A program made the position numbers and the translations under genes. DNA of 64,000 bases from assembly GCF_026262505.1 (NCBI RefSeq), contig NC_067203.1, positions 18,519,411 to 18,583,410 of the forward strand, in the 5' to 3' direction. Source of the stretch: Trichomonas vaginalis G3. Taxonomy: Eukaryota > Parabasalia > Trichomonadida > Trichomonadidae. Below, piece after piece: positions 52,261-59,376 of the stretch. Each line of letters opens with the position of its first letter. Positions within the stretch are counted from its first letter, which is position 1. Below the pieces are notes generated by a model that saw only the letters and a list, made by a program, of their open reading frames with translations, was not told the DNA's origin and did no database searches.

Positions 52261-52662
52261 ATGTATGAAATGAACAATATACTCGACAAGGGTTTGAATG
52301 TAAAGCTAACGAATGAAAATATTGTTGAATTCACTGAGACAGATGCTGTGTATAAAGATGTAGAACTACTGAACAAAAGAGCTAAGGGAAGAAGCAGGAA
52401 CATGAACAAAGGGTGGAAGCCTATAAAAATTTATGTCAATGATGGCTCAGGAGGTTCAAACATAAAGTATGCAGAAAGTTATAGAGTTTATGCTCTCAAA
52501 GGTGAAAAGCCTTCATTTAAGAACAGCTATTCTAACGCATATCCTCAAAAGCTAACGGATGGGGAAGTGGATGATATGAATGACAGCAAAAATATTAACA
52601 GAAATGGCGACAGAGATGCATGGAATTTGTTTACCATCAGTCAATTGAAGGTTAAGCTTTAA
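52261..52662 (+). CDS. hypothetical Maverick protein, 133 aa
   Basis: Unrecognised. Start chosen at MYEMNN because upstream is the divergent promoter; a longer frame from 52144 only overlaps the opposite gene. It contains a basic KRAKGRSRNMNKGWKPIKIYV segment and a polar C-terminal half. Its 3' end overlaps the ATPase gene's end by four bases. Confidence 0.55.
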   Translation: MYEMNNILDKGLNVKLTNENIVEFTETDAVYKDVELLNKRAKGRSRNMNKGWKPIKIYVNDGSGGSNIKYAESYRVYALKGEKPSFKNSYSNAYPQKLTDGEVDDMNDSKNINRNGDRDAWNLFTISQLKVKL

Positions 52663-53546
52663 AACAATGTTGGTCGTTCCCATGGAATATTTTTGACTTT
52701 AATGGTATTAGTCATGATATGAATCTCAAGGTATGAACGAGGAGAGATGAGAGACTTATATGCTTCCCAAATTTCTTCAAAAGGTAATGTTATACCAGAC
52801 TGTTTCCAAATGAGTTCAATATCATAACGTGAGAAACCTTGAAAGATAACGAAGTCAGTTATGAGACGTTTTATGTTTAAAGCTAAAAACCTCCATGTTT
52901 GCATAAGTATTGCTGCAGTTAAGTGGTAATGTCTGACTTTAGTTATGATGTTAGCTAATGGTGAGTCTGGTTTTGAAACTAAACCTTTTCCGGCGAAGTC
53001 GTCGCAAACGAGCAGAGTGTTTGAAGGATATTTTTTGAAGGGGTATTTTGAAAGTTTTGATAGAATGTAGTTTGTCAGTCGTTTCATATCGTAAACTCCT
53101 GAGTACTGACGTAAGTGGTGTTTGTCAATAATTCTTTCCATCTCCTCAGAAGTCTTTTGCATTCCTGACTGTATGAACTCTACGATGGCATAATATTTCC
53201 TCTTACGTCGAATGTAACGTGGAAGAAATTCAATGAGTTCACTGTCTGGAACTTTAACGACAGAGGCTTGAACTTTTGACATAAATGTTTTCGCTGTTGA
53301 GTCCATAGAGTCTGAAGTTGCTGATATAATGATTTGGTCATAACATGAGTCATTTCCTAAACGTTCTGTTATAAGAATATGACGAATGTGATTAAATGTC
53401 TTTCCTGACCCCATCTTTCCACAATAGAAATAAACGCCATTTGAACAGAATTCATAATCTTTGCTGAAAGGAAGAATAAGAGAAGAGTTAAGTTTGTCTG
53501 TAGTTTCATTCATGTCTTCATCTACATCATGTATTAAATGCTTCAT
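52659..53546 (-). CDS. A32/FtsK-HerA-like genome-packaging ATPase, 295 aa
   Basis: Intact. Walker A GKMGSGKT (43-50), Walker B TLLVCDDF (177-184) with two acidic residues, and a downstream AAILMQTWRFL motif (211-221) at the place of the sensor motif in viral packaging ATPases. Size and motif order match the Polinton/NCLDV A32 family, which pumps DNA into capsids. Its presence with capsid-like genes supports a particle-forming life cycle. Divergent from the 53563 gene over a 16-base AT-rich promoter. Confidence 0.92.
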   Translation of the reverse strand: MKHLIHDVDEDMNETTDKLNSSLILPFSKDYEFCSNGVYFYCGKMGSGKTFNHIRHILITERLGNDSCYDQIIISATSDSMDSTAKTFMSKVQASVVKVPDSELIEFLPRYIRRKRKYYAIVEFIQSGMQKTSEEMERIIDKHHLRQYSGVYDMKRLTNYILSKLSKYPFKKYPSNTLLVCDDFAGKGLVSKPDSPLANIITKVRHYHLTAAILMQTWRFLALNIKRLITDFVIFQGFSRYDIELIWKQSGITLPFEEIWEAYKSLISPRSYLEIHIMTNTIKVKNIPWERPTLF

Positions 53547-53562
53547 TTTAATCTTATTAAAA
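53547..53562. promoter_or_regulatory. very short divergent promoter, ATPase / structural gene
   Basis: ttaatcttattaaaa: 16 bases between two opposite ATGs. Any promoter must overlap the coding starts. Confidence 0.5.
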
Positions 53563-54444
53563 ATGCAAGTCAGAAATATTCAGAACATAGCACCGAGTCT
53601 AACTGACAAGAGTATAAAGATATACTATGAACACGTTATGATGAAACCTACCAAAATTCAAGAAAGTCAGTATACTTATGAATATCCAAGACACTGGGTA
53701 GAGTATGTAGGAGGTGAGAAAGCTATTGAAATCAGACAGGTTCGAAGTATTCCAGCAGGAAGAACAATATTATTGAAGAACTTTAATGTTTTGAGATATA
53801 ATGATGAAACAAAGAAGCAAGATAGTTTCCCTGTTGCTGTGTATGTGAACTTAGATACAGGAGATGACATGAAAGTTTTTAACACAAAGCTTCAAACGGT
53901 AGTGAGAGAACAACTGACTGCGGAAGGACATCCATTACCTTCAGAAGTTACCATAGCATATAATTTTGAAACAAACTCAATAGATTTTAAAGTCGTCTCT
54001 GCAAAGAAGTCAGGTTTTACATTTAATGAAGCAGAAGTATATTCGAATGAAAACTTCAAAGCTATTGCATGGTTAGATAATGACGATTGCTTTAAGAAAA
54101 TATTTAAATTCAGTGACTCAAAGATGTCAATAGATGACCTTCGTGGAATGTTACCATCGACGTTTACAGTAGAAGGTTCAGCAGGATTGCTTACAAGATT
54201 GTCAATTGGTGGTATTTGGTCTCGTGAGAACATTGTTATAAAATCCAGTATAAGTGAATTTGCTGAAGAATCTATATTATGTCTTTCAAACTATATGTAT
54301 TCGCCACCGAAGCATTATAGTATAACAAACTTTGTCAGTAAGTTTAACATAAGACTTGTCGAACCTTCTTCAATGAAAGATGTTGTGCTACCTAAAGATG
54401 GAAAGGATGGACTCATTATTGAGATGATTTTAATAGCATATTAA
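53563..54444 (+). CDS. putative minor structural protein, 293 aa
   Basis: Start at MQVRNIQNIAP; a longer frame from 53461 would run through the ATPase start on the other strand. Beta-rich, with RHWVEYVGGEKAIEI (about 40-54) matching the pattern in the 37778 protein. Likely a second jelly-roll-type particle protein; homology is suggestive only. Followed without gap by two more genes (TAAATG junctions), so the three may share a transcript. Confidence 0.55.
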   Translation: MQVRNIQNIAPSLTDKSIKIYYEHVMMKPTKIQESQYTYEYPRHWVEYVGGEKAIEIRQVRSIPAGRTILLKNFNVLRYNDETKKQDSFPVAVYVNLDTGDDMKVFNTKLQTVVREQLTAEGHPLPSEVTIAYNFETNSIDFKVVSAKKSGFTFNEAEVYSNENFKAIAWLDNDDCFKKIFKFSDSKMSIDDLRGMLPSTFTVEGSAGLLTRLSIGGIWSRENIVIKSSISEFAEESILCLSNYMYSPPKHYSITNFVSKFNIRLVEPSSMKDVVLPKDGKDGLIIEMILIAY

Positions 54445-54669
54445 ATGAGCTTGTTCTTGAAGGTCATTCATGATGAAATAATTGTTGTAGAAGATGTTAG
54501 CAATTGTTCAGACATTTTGAAGCGTATAGATGAGATAAGAAAGAAGTTAGATAGACTGCAAAGCGGTGAGGGCGAAGCCCGTGAGAACGCTTATGTTTCA
54601 TTGACTTTCTCCAGTAACGAGAACTTTTATGAGATAATATTGAAGAGAGATGATTTTAATATGGTGTAA
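54445..54669 (+). CDS. small coiled-coil protein, 74 aa
   Basis: ATG immediately after the previous stop (attaaATG). Short strands, a helix (ILKRIDEIRKKLDRLQ), a hairpin-encoded SGEGEARE stretch (54556-54583), then further strands. No family recognised. Conserved in A apart from a 2-base deletion. Confidence 0.55.
   Translation: MSLFLKVIHDEIIVVEDVSNCSDILKRIDEIRKKLDRLQSGEGEARENAYVSLTFSSNENFYEIILKRDDFNMV
54556..54583. repeat. GC-rich double hairpin inside gene (copy B)
   Basis: GCAAAGCGGtgaGGGCgaaGCCCg. In frame, encoding the SGEGEAR stretch. Confidence 0.65.
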
Positions 54670-55197
54670 ATGGTAGCTTGGGCAGCTTTAGGCGCAATGG
54701 GAACAAAAGCATTAGCATTTGGAGCAAAAGCACTTGGAGCTTATGACGCAGTAAATAAAATGAGTGGAGGAAGGGTTTCAAAGACATTAGATGCAAATAA
54801 AGGAAAGATTGGAGGCTGGGTTGCAAAGAAGTTAAGATTAAATAAAATAGGGCTCATAAATAAAGCATCCAATTTGGTTGCGACTGAGTCAGAAAATGCT
54901 TTAGGAAAGGACGATGAGTTTGCAAAACACGCAAAAGACTTTAATGACCAGATGAAAGGTGAAACAATGCATTTAAATAGAGTCGATGGAACTAAAGAAA
55001 ATGTTTCTTCTCCACTAGTAGTTCTTCCGTATGGTCCCTATGGAATGTATGGAAACCCTTACGAAAGACCATTTGACCCATTGACTGGTGGAAGTAATTG
55101 GTATCATTACGGACGAAGAAGAAAGACAGTCAAGTTGGAGACAGATGTTAAGAAAGCAACTAAAAAGAAACCAAGGAAGAGAGTTATAAAGCAATGA
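54670..55197 (+). CDS. basic core-like protein with Gly/Ala-rich N-terminus, 175 aa
   Basis: ATG directly follows the previous stop (gtgtaaATG). The N-terminus WAALGAMGTKALAFGAKALGAYDAV is a small-residue amphipathic or membrane-active-type helix. A helical middle is followed by a Gly/Pro/Tyr segment (PYGPYGMYGNPY) and a Lys/Arg-rich end (KKATKKKPRKRVIKQ). A short hydrophobic N-terminus with a basic tail recalls adenovirus pVI/core proteins in layout only. The last codons lie in the inner edge of the terminal repeat. Confidence 0.6.
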   Translation: MVAWAALGAMGTKALAFGAKALGAYDAVNKMSGGRVSKTLDANKGKIGGWVAKKLRLNKIGLINKASNLVATESENALGKDDEFAKHAKDFNDQMKGETMHLNRVDGTKENVSSPLVVLPYGPYGMYGNPYERPFDPLTGGSNWYHYGRRRKTVKLETDVKKATKKKPRKRVIKQ

Positions 55198-55205
55198 ATT
55201 CAACA

Positions 55206-55252
55206 GGGTAAAAAAGAGGGTAGTTATCGGGTTAGATCTAACCTTCTACCCT
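55206..55252. promoter_or_regulatory. operator-like palindrome, B type (right terminal repeat)
   Basis: AGGGTAGTTATCGGGTTAGATCTAACC then TTCTACCCT. B version, in contrast to the A version at 34583 in the other repeat of the same element. Confidence 0.6.
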
Positions 55253-55509
55253 AAATTTATTTTTGTGCTATGTTTTCATACGTGTGAGGGTGGTGATATC
55301 AGAGTGGGGGACAAACTCGCCCATTGTCACTTTTTCATTAACCTTAAACTTATAATTTTCGTTATTTTTAATTAACCTTATTTCTTTCCCAATTCCTGAT
55401 TTATTTTATTCACTTACTATTAAAAGTCACATTTTAATAATATATAATAATTTATAGCATTTTTTACTATACTGTAATAAAAAATTAATTATAATAAATT
55501 AAATGTTTA

Positions 55510-55824
55510 TTAAATCAAATGTTTTCTTTGCAATAATATTTTTAATGTTGAGTAAACAATGTTGGGATCAAGTGTATCATTTTTCAGACCTTTCTGAACA
55601 GCTTCAAGCATACTGATGCATTCGACTTTTTTAAATTGTGTCATTTCTTCGAAATCTCTTGTGACTTTTTTGATAACTTTAACACTTCTCTCTGAATCCA
55701 GACCTTTAATTTGCAACTTAATCAGGAATGAAGGAACAACACTGGAATATAACTCGATGACAAGTTCATCGAGTCGAAGATTTGGTTGTACACCACTTAT
55801 ATGTGCCGGATACCATTGTGTCAA
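55510..55824 (-). CDS. ORF inside Mutator-like element, possible captured gene fragment, 104 aa
   Basis: The first ~15 codons come from the 121-bp repeat; the rest (DELVIELYSSVVPSFLIKLQIKG, then helical EEMTQFKKVECISMLEAVQKGL) looks like ordinary protein with no family I can name. It has no counterpart in other Maverick ends, so it came with the insertion. Could be a gene fragment captured by the element. Confidence 0.4.
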   Translation of the reverse strand: MTQWYPAHISGVQPNLRLDELVIELYSSVVPSFLIKLQIKGLDSERSVKVIKKVTRDFEEMTQFKKVECISMLEAVQKGLKNDTLDPNIVYSTLKILLQRKHLI

Positions 55825-56580
55825 ATTTTTTCTGAAATTAACTTTAAAAGTAAGTCATGAGATATAGCAATATATGTTTAAACCAACTTTATTTTGGTTG
55901 TACACCACTTATATGTGCCGGATACCATTGTGTCAAATTTTTTCTGAAATTAACTTTAAAAGTACTAAGTAAGATCATGAGATATAGCAATATATGTTTA
56001 AACCAACTTATATTTTGGTTGTACACCACTTGTATGTGCCGATACCATTGTGTCAAATTTTTTCTGAAATTAACTTTAAAAGTACTAAGTAAGATCATGA
56101 GATATAGCAATATATGTTTAAACCAACTTATATTTTGGTTGTACACCACTTGTATGTGCCGGATACCATTGTGTCAAATTTTTTCTGAAATTAACTTTAA
56201 AAGTACTAAGTAAGATCATGAGATATAGCAATATATGTTTAAACCAACTTATATTTTGGTTGTACACCACTTGTATGTGCCGGATACCATTGTGTCAAAT
56301 TTTTTCTGAAATTAACTTTAAAAGTACTAAGTAAGATCATGAGATATAGCAATATATGTTTAAACCAACTTATATTTTGCTTGTACACCACTTATATGTG
56401 CCGGATACCATTGTGTCAAATTTTTTCTGAAATTAACTTTAAAAGTACTAAGTAAGATCATGAGATATAGCAATATATGTTTAAACCAACTTATATTTTG
56501 GTTGTACACCACTTATATGTGCCGGATACCATTGTGTCAAATTTTTTCTGAAATTAACTTTAAAAGTACTAAGTAAGATC
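55783..56580. repeat. 121-bp tandem repeat, about seven copies
   Basis: Unit starts ttggttgtacaccactta and includes gtgccggataccattgtgtc and agatatagcaatatatg. Copies begin near 55783, 55895, 56016, 56137, 56259, 56380 and 56501, and differ by only a few bases, so the array is young. The first unit is slightly shorter. Confidence 0.9.
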
Positions 56581-56786
56581 ATTTATTTTTGCATAATATA
56601 ATGCCAATATGGTTTCTTTTGATTTTATTTCATTTATAAGCAAATCAGATTTACCCAAAAACTCCACTCCATAAGCGTTCATTTGCTAAATTAAAAAGTG
56701 ACAATGGGCTAGTCTGTCCCTTTCTCGGTGATATCATTTATTTTTAAGTTTATTTTTTATTTTATTTTTATTTTATTTTTATATAA

Positions 56787-57113
56787 ATGACGAAAACTAT
56801 TGAGATAACAAACTACAACGATCATGAGTTCAAGAACTTGTTCTTCGTTCCTCGTGAAAATACATTCTATCAGATACGAGGGAGAAAGGGTAAAGTTAGT
56901 TTGAGCGTTTACGAAGGAATGAAGAATGGAAAGTTTATACAAGCAATAGATACAAACGGTAAGCGTGTTTCATTAGCTTTGTCAAAACTTACTAACATTT
57001 ATTTTGACAGTGACTTTGACTCTGACGATTGGAGCGACAGCAGCGATACTGAAGAATATGAACTATTGTGTGAAGCACAGCAATGGGAAGAGTTGCAATA
57101 CTTTTGTAAGTGA
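56787..57113 (+). CDS. terminal-repeat-borne small acidic protein, 108 aa (intact copy)
   Basis: Encoded wholly within the terminal repeat, so each Maverick carries it at both ends. N-terminal strands with a basic RGRKGKVSLSVY segment and IDTNGKRVSL, then an Asp/Ser-rich stretch (FDSDFDSDDWSDSSDTEEYE) and a short helix. Unrecognised; the acidic tail could be regulatory or bind the basic core. Preceded by a long T-rich block (56742-56786) ending atataaATG. The other two copies in the window are frameshifted. Confidence 0.65.
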   Translation: MTKTIEITNYNDHEFKNLFFVPRENTFYQIRGRKGKVSLSVYEGMKNGKFIQAIDTNGKRVSLALSKLTNIYFDSDFDSDDWSDSSDTEEYELLCEAQQWEELQYFCK

Positions 57114-57318
57114 GAACGTTTATTTTTTACAGTAGTGAAGTCGTTTGTGAAACGTTAGTGAGGTGAAGTGGTTGGCGGCTTTATAAATATTTAAGGTTAA
57201 GTTGGTGTTTGTGTTTGTGTTGTAAAATATACGTTAACGGTTTTGTAAAGTGTCAAATTCACATATAATGGGTAAGGAGGCTCGCAGTGCCTCAGTACAC
57301 ATGATATGTATTCTATCT

Positions 57319-57323
57319 GTTGT
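57319..57323. repeat. target-site duplication of Maverick composite, right (gttgt)
   Basis: Matches 14657-14661. Confidence 0.75.
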
Positions 57324-57424
57324 AGAGGAGTGCTGGCTGATGAGGGTTCTTCCTGTATACGAGAGTCGTTTGAACTTTGTAATATCAAATAATCGGTAAG
57401 GAGAGTGTCATCTCTGTGTTTCAA
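57319..57424 (-). pseudogene. transposase N-terminal region, 5' segment
   Basis: The minus-strand frame (RDDTLLTDYLILQSSNDSR, then SSASTPLQ) joins the Gln-rich repeats at 14661 in frame when the Maverick and one gttgt are removed. No ATG is present in frame; the open frame reaches upstream to about 57465 with only a TTG at 57424. The true start may be mutated or absent. Confidence 0.5.
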
Positions 57425-57729
57425 AATGGATGAACACGAAACAATAAGAATTACTGAAAAAGTGACAAAACATCAAAAACAGGGAGGGGGTCTCAATTTT
57501 TATTACTTATATTATTTTACAATATTTATATAAATACTCTTTATAATATATTTTACTATAAAATTATACCTCAAATTCAAATATTTAAAATATTATTTAC
57601 ATAATTATCTCAAAATTATATTTTTATATATTATTTTTCATATGTATAAATCATATAATCTATATCTATGCAAATCTCATCTAAAATTTTTTGAAACAAA
57701 CCGCTACCATTTTAAATTCATCATAAATT
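57425..57729. other. transposon edge and AT-rich spacer
   Basis: Contains one AAAAAGTGACA motif (57449) at the likely edge of the rve transposon, then very AT-rich sequence. No gene seen. Confidence 0.5.
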
Positions 57730-58713
57730 CTGGTACATGTTAGTACCAGAGTCTTCAAATCTCAAACACTCTGGTACCAACATGTACCAGACGCGAGTTT
57801 CCAATGCCCTCGTACGATTTTCTATTAAGATCTTCTTGAATGAGAAGGTCTTCATAGAAACTCGTACGAGGGCTTCTCTTTTAAATACTCTGGTACCTGC
57901 TGGTATCGGAGTCGACTTTACAGCCCTTTCCCCAATTTTGAAGCTGGGGAAAGTTTTCAAGCAATGAAAGGGAAGCTCTCGCTATGAGGTGAAAATCTAG
58001 AATTTTTACCTCATAGCGAGTAATCCTTTGTTAATTGCTTGAAAACTTTCTTCAAATTATCAAAATTTCGAGGAAAGTTTCCTTGCTTCAAAGTAGAGAT
58101 GGAGCCCTTTGAGCCACTGCATATAGGTCAGTGACTCAAAATACTCCATCTCTACTAGAAATCGCCAAAATTTGGGTCGCAATCTTTGAAATGCGACGCA
58201 AGTTTTGGCAATTTCGCGAGGGACTTGCTCCATTTGGTGCATAGATTCACACTCTATGCACCAGATGGAACAATTCTTTCGCTGACAGCGGGAAACTTTG
58301 TCTGAATAGTTTAACATTCAGACAAAGTTTTCCGCTGTCAGAGAGGGAATGGAAGGGTAAGAGGTATATATTCATAATGTATACATCTTACTCTTCCATT
58401 CCCTCAAGAAAGTTCAAAAACTTGGGTGCAATCAGAACTGATTGCACCCAAGTTTTGAACTTTATATAAGGAATTGTTGGCTATGATGTACTGATCATGA
58501 ATCAGTACATCATAGCCAACAATTCCTTCGCAAACAGTGGGAAACTTTGTCTGAATAGTTTAACATTCAGACAAAATTTCCCGCTGTCAGGGAGGGAATT
58601 AGAGGGTGGAGATATATAGATAGACTATAAATCTCTCACCCTTTAATTCCCTCAAGAAAGTTCAAAAACTTGGGTGCAATCAGTTCTGATTGCACCCAAG
58701 TTTTTGAATTTTG
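57730..58713. repeat. chain of at least twelve consecutive hairpins (serial fold-back array)
   Basis: Stems follow each other almost without gaps: 57730-57790, 57806-57873, 57888-57912, 57951-58044, 58091-58157, 58160-58218, 58227-58272, 58279-58339, 58344-58405, 58406-58463, 58468-58529, 58530-58592, 58593-58654 and 58655-58713. Arms are 11-31 bases with short loops, often over 90 percent paired. 58279-58529 and 58530-58735 are two rounds of the same hairpin series. The last segment continues into the coding sequence at 58711 instead of turning back. ORFs called over this stretch are shadows. Confidence 0.85.
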
Positions 58714-59280
58714 TATAAGGAATTGTTGGCTATGATGTGGATAGCCGCTGCCAGACCAAATGAATTAACCGTTGTGAATAACGTTTCTGAATCTTTATTT
58801 AAAAAGATAAAATATCACGATTTTGGCTGCGTTAAAAATCAAAGAATTGATGTTTTTGTCAAAAATCTTTTAGAAGAAGTTGCACCCAATTACTTTTATC
58901 GTATTAAAAACGATTTACTTCAAACAGGTTTTATTCCTTCAATTAGAATTCGCGAGCCTCGATTGACAGATTATAAAACAAAATTGAAAAGAGAAGTTCA
59001 ATCACGTTTATACCAAGTATTAAATTTTGTTCAGAATCAAGAAGCCAATTTGAATCCATTAAGATTTTTATTGGAAAATGCTGAAGAAAAACTTTCTCAA
59101 ATAAATGAGAAGATACAAAATTCAATTACATATTTAAGATCGTTTGAAATTCCAAATGAATTGTTAGATACGTATATGTTAGAAATTAATGAATTTTGTT
59201 ATAATTCTCCAGATTATATTTTAGAACATTTCGAAGAATTTTTAGAGGATTTCAAAGAAAAGAATAATTTAATAGACTAA
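58711..59280 (+). CDS. hypothetical protein fragment, 189 aa, possible tyrosine-recombinase-like start
   Basis: Begins MYKELLAMMWIAAARPNELT, which loosely resembles box I of tyrosine recombinases (helix, then AxRxxEL with the first catalytic Arg). No box II (HxxR) or Tyr region is present in the remaining sequence, which is helical and charged (coiled-coil-like EEKLSQINEKIQNS). So it is at best a fragment or divergent protein. The first ~22 bases are the same as a hairpin arm just upstream (58468), tying this ORF to the hairpin array. It ends 37 bases before the GTCACTTTTT motifs. Confidence 0.4.
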   Translation: MYKELLAMMWIAAARPNELTVVNNVSESLFKKIKYHDFGCVKNQRIDVFVKNLLEEVAPNYFYRIKNDLLQTGFIPSIRIREPRLTDYKTKLKREVQSRLYQVLNFVQNQEANLNPLRFLLENAEEKLSQINEKIQNSITYLRSFEIPNELLDTYMLEINEFCYNSPDYILEHFEEFLEDFKEKNNLID

Positions 59281-59315
59281 AAAAATTATTATTTTTATTT
59301 ATTGTGAATTTTAAA

Positions 59316-59376
59316 TTGTCACTTTTTAAGTGTTACTCCCTATTGAAAGTGTCACTTTTTGGGTGTCACTTTTTTG
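59316..59376. repeat. triple TGTCACTTTTT motif
   Basis: Three copies (59317, 59347, 59362) within 60 bases. The same decamer occurs at other element edges in the window, so this is probably a transposon terminus. Confidence 0.6.

Larger units (their letters stand above)
55302..56726. mobile_element. Mutator-like non-autonomous element, 1425 bp
   Basis: Inverted termini of about 34 bases: GAGTGGGGGACAAACTCGCC at the left; GAGAAAGGGACAGACTAGCC read inward from the right; both continue CATTGTCACTTTTT. Flanked by a 10-bp duplication ggtgatatca (55292-55301 and 56727-56736); the unsplit sequence is seen at 15229-15240 and 34533-34545. A 9-11-bp duplication is typical of Mutator-like elements, known in T. 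vaginalis. Content: a 104-codon minus-strand ORF and about seven 121-bp tandem repeats; no transposase. Confidence 0.85.
14662..57318. mobile_element. Maverick/Polinton composite (two head-on copies), 42.7 kb
   Basis: The outer termini are inverted: agatagaatacatatcat at 14662-14679 and its exact complement at 57301-57318, starting AG and ending CT as in Mavericks. A 5-bp duplication gttgt flanks the whole. Inside are two copies with the same genes in opposite orientation, A (14662-33963) and B (33964-57318). Usual Maverick length is 15-25 kb, so this is a double element. Diagnostic genes are a family B polymerase, rve integrase, packaging ATPase and capsid-like proteins. Confidence 0.9.
33964..57318. 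mobile_element. Maverick copy B, near-complete, 23.4 kb
   Basis: Terminal repeats at 33964-34660 and 55173-57318 (the latter split by a Mutator-like insert) enclose a full Maverick gene set. Without the insert its length is about 21.9 kb, normal for the family. No duplication matches across its two ends: left flank ttaagc, right flank gttgt. The right flank instead pairs with copy A's left flank. The polymerase, integrase, ATPase, capsid and minor structural genes are open. Confidence 0.88.
55173..57318. repeat. Maverick B right terminal repeat, interrupted
   Basis: Complement of 33964-34660, split by the Mutator-like element at 55302-56726. The outermost 18 bases match copy A's left end exactly and not copy B's left end; further in, gcgagcctcc and the ttacaaaagta segment match B. 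Confidence 0.88.
1690..57480 (-). mobile_element. rve-type DNA transposon, split in three by two later insertions
   Basis: Three blocks belong to one minus-strand element: about 1690-3110, 14096-14661 and 57319-57480. Deleting the hAT-like insert plus one gatgagtg, and the Maverick composite plus one gttgt, brings the blocks together with the Gln-rich repeat frame continuous across both joints. Unsplit length would be about 2.1 kb. Both outer edges carry GTCACTTTT/AAAAGTGAC motifs (1687, 1714, 57451). I could not define exact terminal repeats or a target duplication. The integrase fits the IS481/IS3-like eukaryotic classes of Repbase in general appearance; that class is a guess. Confidence 0.6.

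Noticed and set aside
55783-56580. 121-bp repeats as a CRISPR or centromere-type satellite
   Set aside because: No spacers, only seven units, and fully contained inside a transposon with target duplication.
57721-58317. ORFs at 57721-57967 and 58060-58317 as genes
   Set aside because: They read through hairpin arms on either strand; composition is explained by the inverted repeats.
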